Assembly (NCBI RefSeq): GCF_964340395.1
Contig: NC_135569.1
Coordinates: 9,816,540-9,844,039, forward strand
DNA length: 27,500 nt
Source of the DNA: Glandiceps talaboti
Lineage: Eukaryota; Hemichordata; Enteropneusta; Spengelidae
Reading direction: 5' to 3'
In this document: positions 23,159 to 27,500 of the stretch, in pieces
Layout of the letters: every line of letters starts with the position of its first letter
How positions within the stretch are numbered: position 1 is the first letter of the stretch
Position numbers and translations under genes: made by a program
Notes under the pieces: generated by a model
What the model saw: the letters and a program-made list of their open reading frames with translations, nothing else
Told to the model about the DNA's origin: nothing
The model's database searches: none

Positions 23159-25005
23159 TTTGACCTCTGAAATACTGACTGTTTTCCCCTACCACTAATG
23201 AAAACAACAAAATCTTCCACTGAAAAATCGTGTACGAACAGGTTTTTACGAGAACAGCTTCGTTGGCTGCACCTAAAGCCTAGAAAACAGGTAACAGCCG
23301 CGCCTTTTACGAACGTCCACAGGTTACCGTTTTATCCAGTCATATGTATTGACAGTTTATTTTACTTACAGTGTCATTTTTTTCCGTTTCACTAAATTAG
23401 GTCAGGTCAAACGTACAATACAATACCCAATAGCAAACATCAACAAAATAGTCAAATATATCAAGTATGCAGGTATGTTGTGTTTTAGGTCAAATTACAT
23501 TAAAAAACTATATGTGCAAGCAGATAATGGGATCAATATTACATAAAGGTATGGTGCAATGTTAACAGTCATAGTAATAACGAAACCTGACACCCGTTTA
23601 AATACTGTCATATGAAAGAAGTTGAAATTATAGTGATCTCATAACATTTGCCTGTACATCTATCATTGAAATGAAATTAAAAAAATAGATGGGTAAGCTT
23701 ATACACTAGCGGAGACATCATAATACTAAAAAAGTCTGTTTACGGTAACACCTGTGGTTAGTAGAAGGACACTATCTTCTCCACATGGCCTTAAAAACGG
23801 TTGTACATCTAGCTAAATCTAGAGCGGCCATATTTTACCTAATTAGTATTATACTTCTACGTCATATGCAAATTAAGACAGAAATATCCCAATGGTTGAA
23901 TAGCAAGGTACACGTATTTTACACAAGGATGTGTTGATTTGCAATACTTTTCATATGTAAATATGACAAAAAACGTGTCATGCATGGGATAGCCCCAGCT
24001 AACACAATAAGACACGTAAGCGTGTCAACAAACTTTTTCCAGAAATCACTTTAACCATGCATAAAACATAACTTAAAGGGCTATGGTTCGATCCCGAGTC
24101 ACCGAATTAGTGCTCTCTTATCAGTGGAACTGCAAGGATTACATAGCGCCATTATTTTGTTCTGAACCAAGTTTTTACCAGTTGACTGTTTTTCACTCCT
24201 AAATTGTAATTTTAATCCAAAATGACCTTTTGTAATTAGGTTCAGTGATACAGCTCCGCTTATTAGTAAGCTCAAAATAGTAAAATTAAGATTAATAATT
24301 CAATATTTTTCACTTTGCCTGACTATGATGGAACTAGTAGACGCCTATTACCACAATAATGCTGTATTATAACAACTATTTTCTAGGCTGAAAGCCGAGG
24401 GAAATAGTCGCTACATAACAACTCGAGGGTAGTAAGATTTGCTAGTGTCCGAATAACACCGGGCAATGTGTTTTATAATACATCACATTTCCAGGAACAT
24501 ATTCTTTCCAGAAAGAAAACCACTGTCTCCTGCCACTGTACTAGTGCCCTAGGGAAAATAGAAAACGAATATTCCCTCTATATGCAAATTAAGGTCACTA
24601 TGGGCCTTTAGTTCATACCACGTGACACGGTCTAAGCCACTCATTGAAAGCTGCATGAAAACGATTTGTAAAAAATGATAAAGATAATCCATTTCATAAC
24701 TTACATTTTCATTTAACTTCCCTAAAGACATCCCAACATTCCATTTCAATATTTACCCGATATTCACATTCATGAAAGATTCATTTTGAACTGAAAAAAA
24801 TCGTGTGAAGTTTAGTTCAATGTTAATGCTAACGCTATTTTGCATTTGTTGAACTCTATCACGAACTCGAAATAAGCGGGTATGCTATTATATAGGACCA
24901 TATGTTTACCCTGTCCTATATCCTCCAAATCAATCGCATGGGCGAAATAGTAATATGTTAGTGATGGTTAAGAAGAGAAGAATGATATCCATTCGACACT
25001 CCTAA
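23159..25005. other. Intergenic, nothing recognised
   Basis: AT-rich DNA with only chance open frames of 65-66 codons. ATGCAAAT-like octamers occur at about 23867 and 24580. No splice-consistent coding series and no RNA gene is seen. Confidence 0.45.
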
Positions 25006-25021
25006 CCCCCCCCCCCCCCCC
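25006..25021 (+). repeat. Poly(C) run of 16
   Basis: Sixteen consecutive C in intergenic DNA. Confidence 0.95.
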
Positions 25022-27500
25022 GAGTAGTGTTACAACTTATAGTTTTGAAATTTTTTGGAATATGTTTGCTTGTGGTCCTTTACATGTAACATGATTACTC
25101 GACTAGTTCCATGTGAGATCGATCCCATACACGTACATGAATTGCACTGACTGCAGTGTTGAGAGATAAAGAGTTGAACTACAGGTCAAGTAAGATTGGA
25201 TCATGTCACACCATTTGTTCTCTTCACTATTCTCGCTGACCCTTTCCCAACTGGTGGGAAATACACCAACACCTTCACTGAAAAGGTTCACTCAAGGTTT
25301 ACTCCTTCACCTTAGCAAATTTCTACATATCTCCATATTAGTCATGATACCGTGTACACTGGCTTGATGTCCGTGTGTAAACAGTATGAATAAATAACCT
25401 CGACCTTTTAAATATTTATAAATAAATTGTTAAATTTGTGAGATGTCGATATTGTCTGATCAAGAGGCGATAACAGATTCACCACAAAGTACTTGATAGA
25501 CGACGAATGTCATCTTGTGACGGTTTGTGTTTTTACAGCTTTTGAAGTCGTATTTACTACTGGTCTCTGTTTCAGATATAATGTTAAATCAATTCTCACA
25601 CACAGATCTCATTCTCTCCGCAAACTTTTTCTATCTTTACATCAGGTATTGTTATACTTGAACTTTGGGGAATTACTCAGACTACACTCAATGCTTATGG
25701 TTAACTTGAAACCATTTTAGAAGTAGCCACCGAGCGGATGGAGGCTCCCTGTCTAGGCCTAACTGTCTCCTATTACTTGCCCCCTTCTAAAATGAATCCA
25801 TACTTTATTCCAACTTTAAATGCTTATAAACATCAATTATACAATACTCGGATGATTGGGTGATAAATTCATCAAGACCATCAAATAATAAACTGAAGAG
25901 TGTCATTGCCTTAATTTAATGCAAATAATACTGACAAATATGAAAAATAGTTAAACAATGTGAAAATGTGAAAACTAGGTTTCAATTTAATTAGTCATTT
26001 GTTGACACTTTTGATCATTTAATGACTTAATATCATCTCAGAACTCTATTCGCGAAAGGCAAACATTATTCTAAGTATTATTGACAGCTGAGAGTTCACA
26101 GTGACCTCGTTTCATCATTACACATCAAAACTTTGATCGAATCTAATCATATGATATAAAATTCATAAACTTATACGAATATCAGAAAGCCATGCATCGA
26201 AAAGCCATTGGCCTAGTTAGTGCGTAGCAATTAATATACTCGATATTTAATTTTGAAAAAAAAAATAAAATGTTTACGATTGTTTTAAAAATACGGGTAA
26301 TTTTGTCACTTAACACAATTTAATACAATTCTTTCAAAAAATTTCTCTTTTTGACTTCCTGATGAGAGTTGCCTGATTCAGCTAACCAAATTTGTTTTTA
26401 TGGTAATATATTAGCGTCATGTCAAAGAGAGTTGACTGTTTATGTGTCATGCTTTGTTGTTTCCGGTATATAATCTATAAATACTGACTCACATAATGAA
26501 TATTCATCTCGCACATCTAAACCTGTTTTGTTTGACGATCAAAAAAAAGGAATTATCGTCCATTTGGCATAAATGACGTTCGTTACGTAACCATTTTTGT
26601 TTGTTTTTTGTTTTTTGGGGGTTTGTTCTAAAATCTTCTTCCCCTTCCCTCCGTATTCGACCTGGTATCCACGGAATATCACTTTCATTAAAGAAGGTTT
26701 TTGTTAGCCGGCGTTTTCTGAGTATAAATAACACCAAATTGTTCAGGTCGTATAAATATGTGGGTATAGCCGGGACGTGCAATCGGTGTTAAAGTAGTCA
26801 TGACACATATATTAGTCAGACTACGGCGTGGCCTTTAGAATACGCGGGTACGCAACAAACACCATCAATTTATCTTGCAGGAAGTTGTGTCATATCCCAA
26901 CAAATAATTTATGCATACACAGTTATGGATACAGTTAAAGATATTTTATTAATCGTACATGTGAAACAAACGATACGATAGAATTTGATTGTCAACGTGT
27001 ACGATCAAGAATAATTTTTGTAAGAAATAAAAAAAAAAGCGTAGCAACAAGATACATTAAATAACAAGATCAATGTCATATGTAAATACGAACTGCAGCA
27101 GGGTCAAATGTTTTTCCTACGGTGTCCATACGATCATGACAACGGTAACCAGAGTGTCAAACGTCAAAATGGGAGTTCGCAATCTGAGCAGGAGTTCTTC
27201 AGGATAGATGCTGTTTTATGAAAATGCAGAGTTCGCCGTACATCTCGGCAGGAAAAATTAATACAATGTTTCTTGATTACATTATTTCTATTTAGCACAA
27301 CAAAAGTGGATCTAGTTTTTCGGCAAGCTCGCACACAGATGTAGTATAATTCGTAATGTCATTCCGTTCGGATATGCATTCTCTGTCCTCGTGGACGGCG
27401 TAGTAAAGTCTTGGTGGTGAATGACGAAATCTTGGTGATCAAGCCTTGGTAAAAGTCGTAGCACCATGTTTTTATAAGAAACGCCAAGATTATAGCATGA
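25022..27500. other. Intergenic to right window edge, nothing firmly recognised
   Basis: AT-rich DNA. Short frames at 25493-25720 (+) and 26504-26782 (-) show no family resemblance and no splice context. A short minus-strand frame at 27292-27438 looks slightly protein-like and is treated as a weak lead. Confidence 0.4.

Noticed and set aside
24085-24095. GGTTCGATCCC, like a tRNA B box (tRNA gene or SINE head)
   Set aside because: No A box, acceptor stem or anticodon arm can be fitted upstream.

Overview
The window is animal nuclear DNA. It is AT-rich, its genes have GT-AG introns, and it is crowded with microsatellites, minisatellites and short inverted-repeat elements. The protein families (a Gs-type G-protein alpha subunit and a somatomedin-B-bearing, methuselah-like seven-pass receptor) together with the repeat load suggest a marine invertebrate, perhaps a spiralian or ambulacrarian. 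I cannot name the species.

Region 1-12700 (+) holds a nearly complete Gs-alpha-like gene in 12 exons, reconstructed exon by exon with consistent splice phases. It runs from an N-terminal exon open to the left window edge to a stop at 12698-12700, giving 404 codons in the window. The P-loop, switch I arginine, switch II DVGGQ, NKxD and TCAVDT motifs are all intact. The exon layout equals, as I recall it, that of vertebrate GNAS without its alternatively spliced exon 3. The N-terminus is unusual: no Met-Gly-Cys start and no cysteine at all in the visible first exon. Introns carry two copies of a MITE-like element, a decayed LINE fragment, a 37-bp minisatellite, long simple repeats, hairpins and three perfect cAMP-response elements.

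Region 12701-15283 is the Gs-alpha 3' flank, mostly (CTGT)n and (CATA)n arrays, then featureless DNA.

Region 15284-20690 (+) is a two-exon receptor gene predicted to encode 1498 residues. Exon 1 encodes an N-terminal hydrophobic segment, about 17 tandem acidic/tryptophan decapeptide repeats, a Thr/Pro-rich linker and a somatomedin B domain. Exon 2 encodes a cysteine-rich ectodomain and a class-B-like seven-helix core without a recognisable GPS cleavage motif. The intron contains a long (TATG)n/(GGAT)n array that keeps the exon 1 frame open for another 248 bases.

Region 20691-27500 has no recognisable gene. It contains a third, inverted MITE copy just past the receptor stop, a pentanucleotide array, a large imperfect inverted repeat, a 130-bp (CT)n tract and homopolymer runs.

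A Gs-alpha and a candidate G-protein-coupled receptor lie head-to-tail 2.6 kb apart. Gs normally couples receptors to adenylyl cyclase, but no functional link between these two genes can be shown from sequence alone. The most novel-looking items are the decapeptide repeat domain of the receptor and the acylation-site-free N-terminus of the Gs-alpha.
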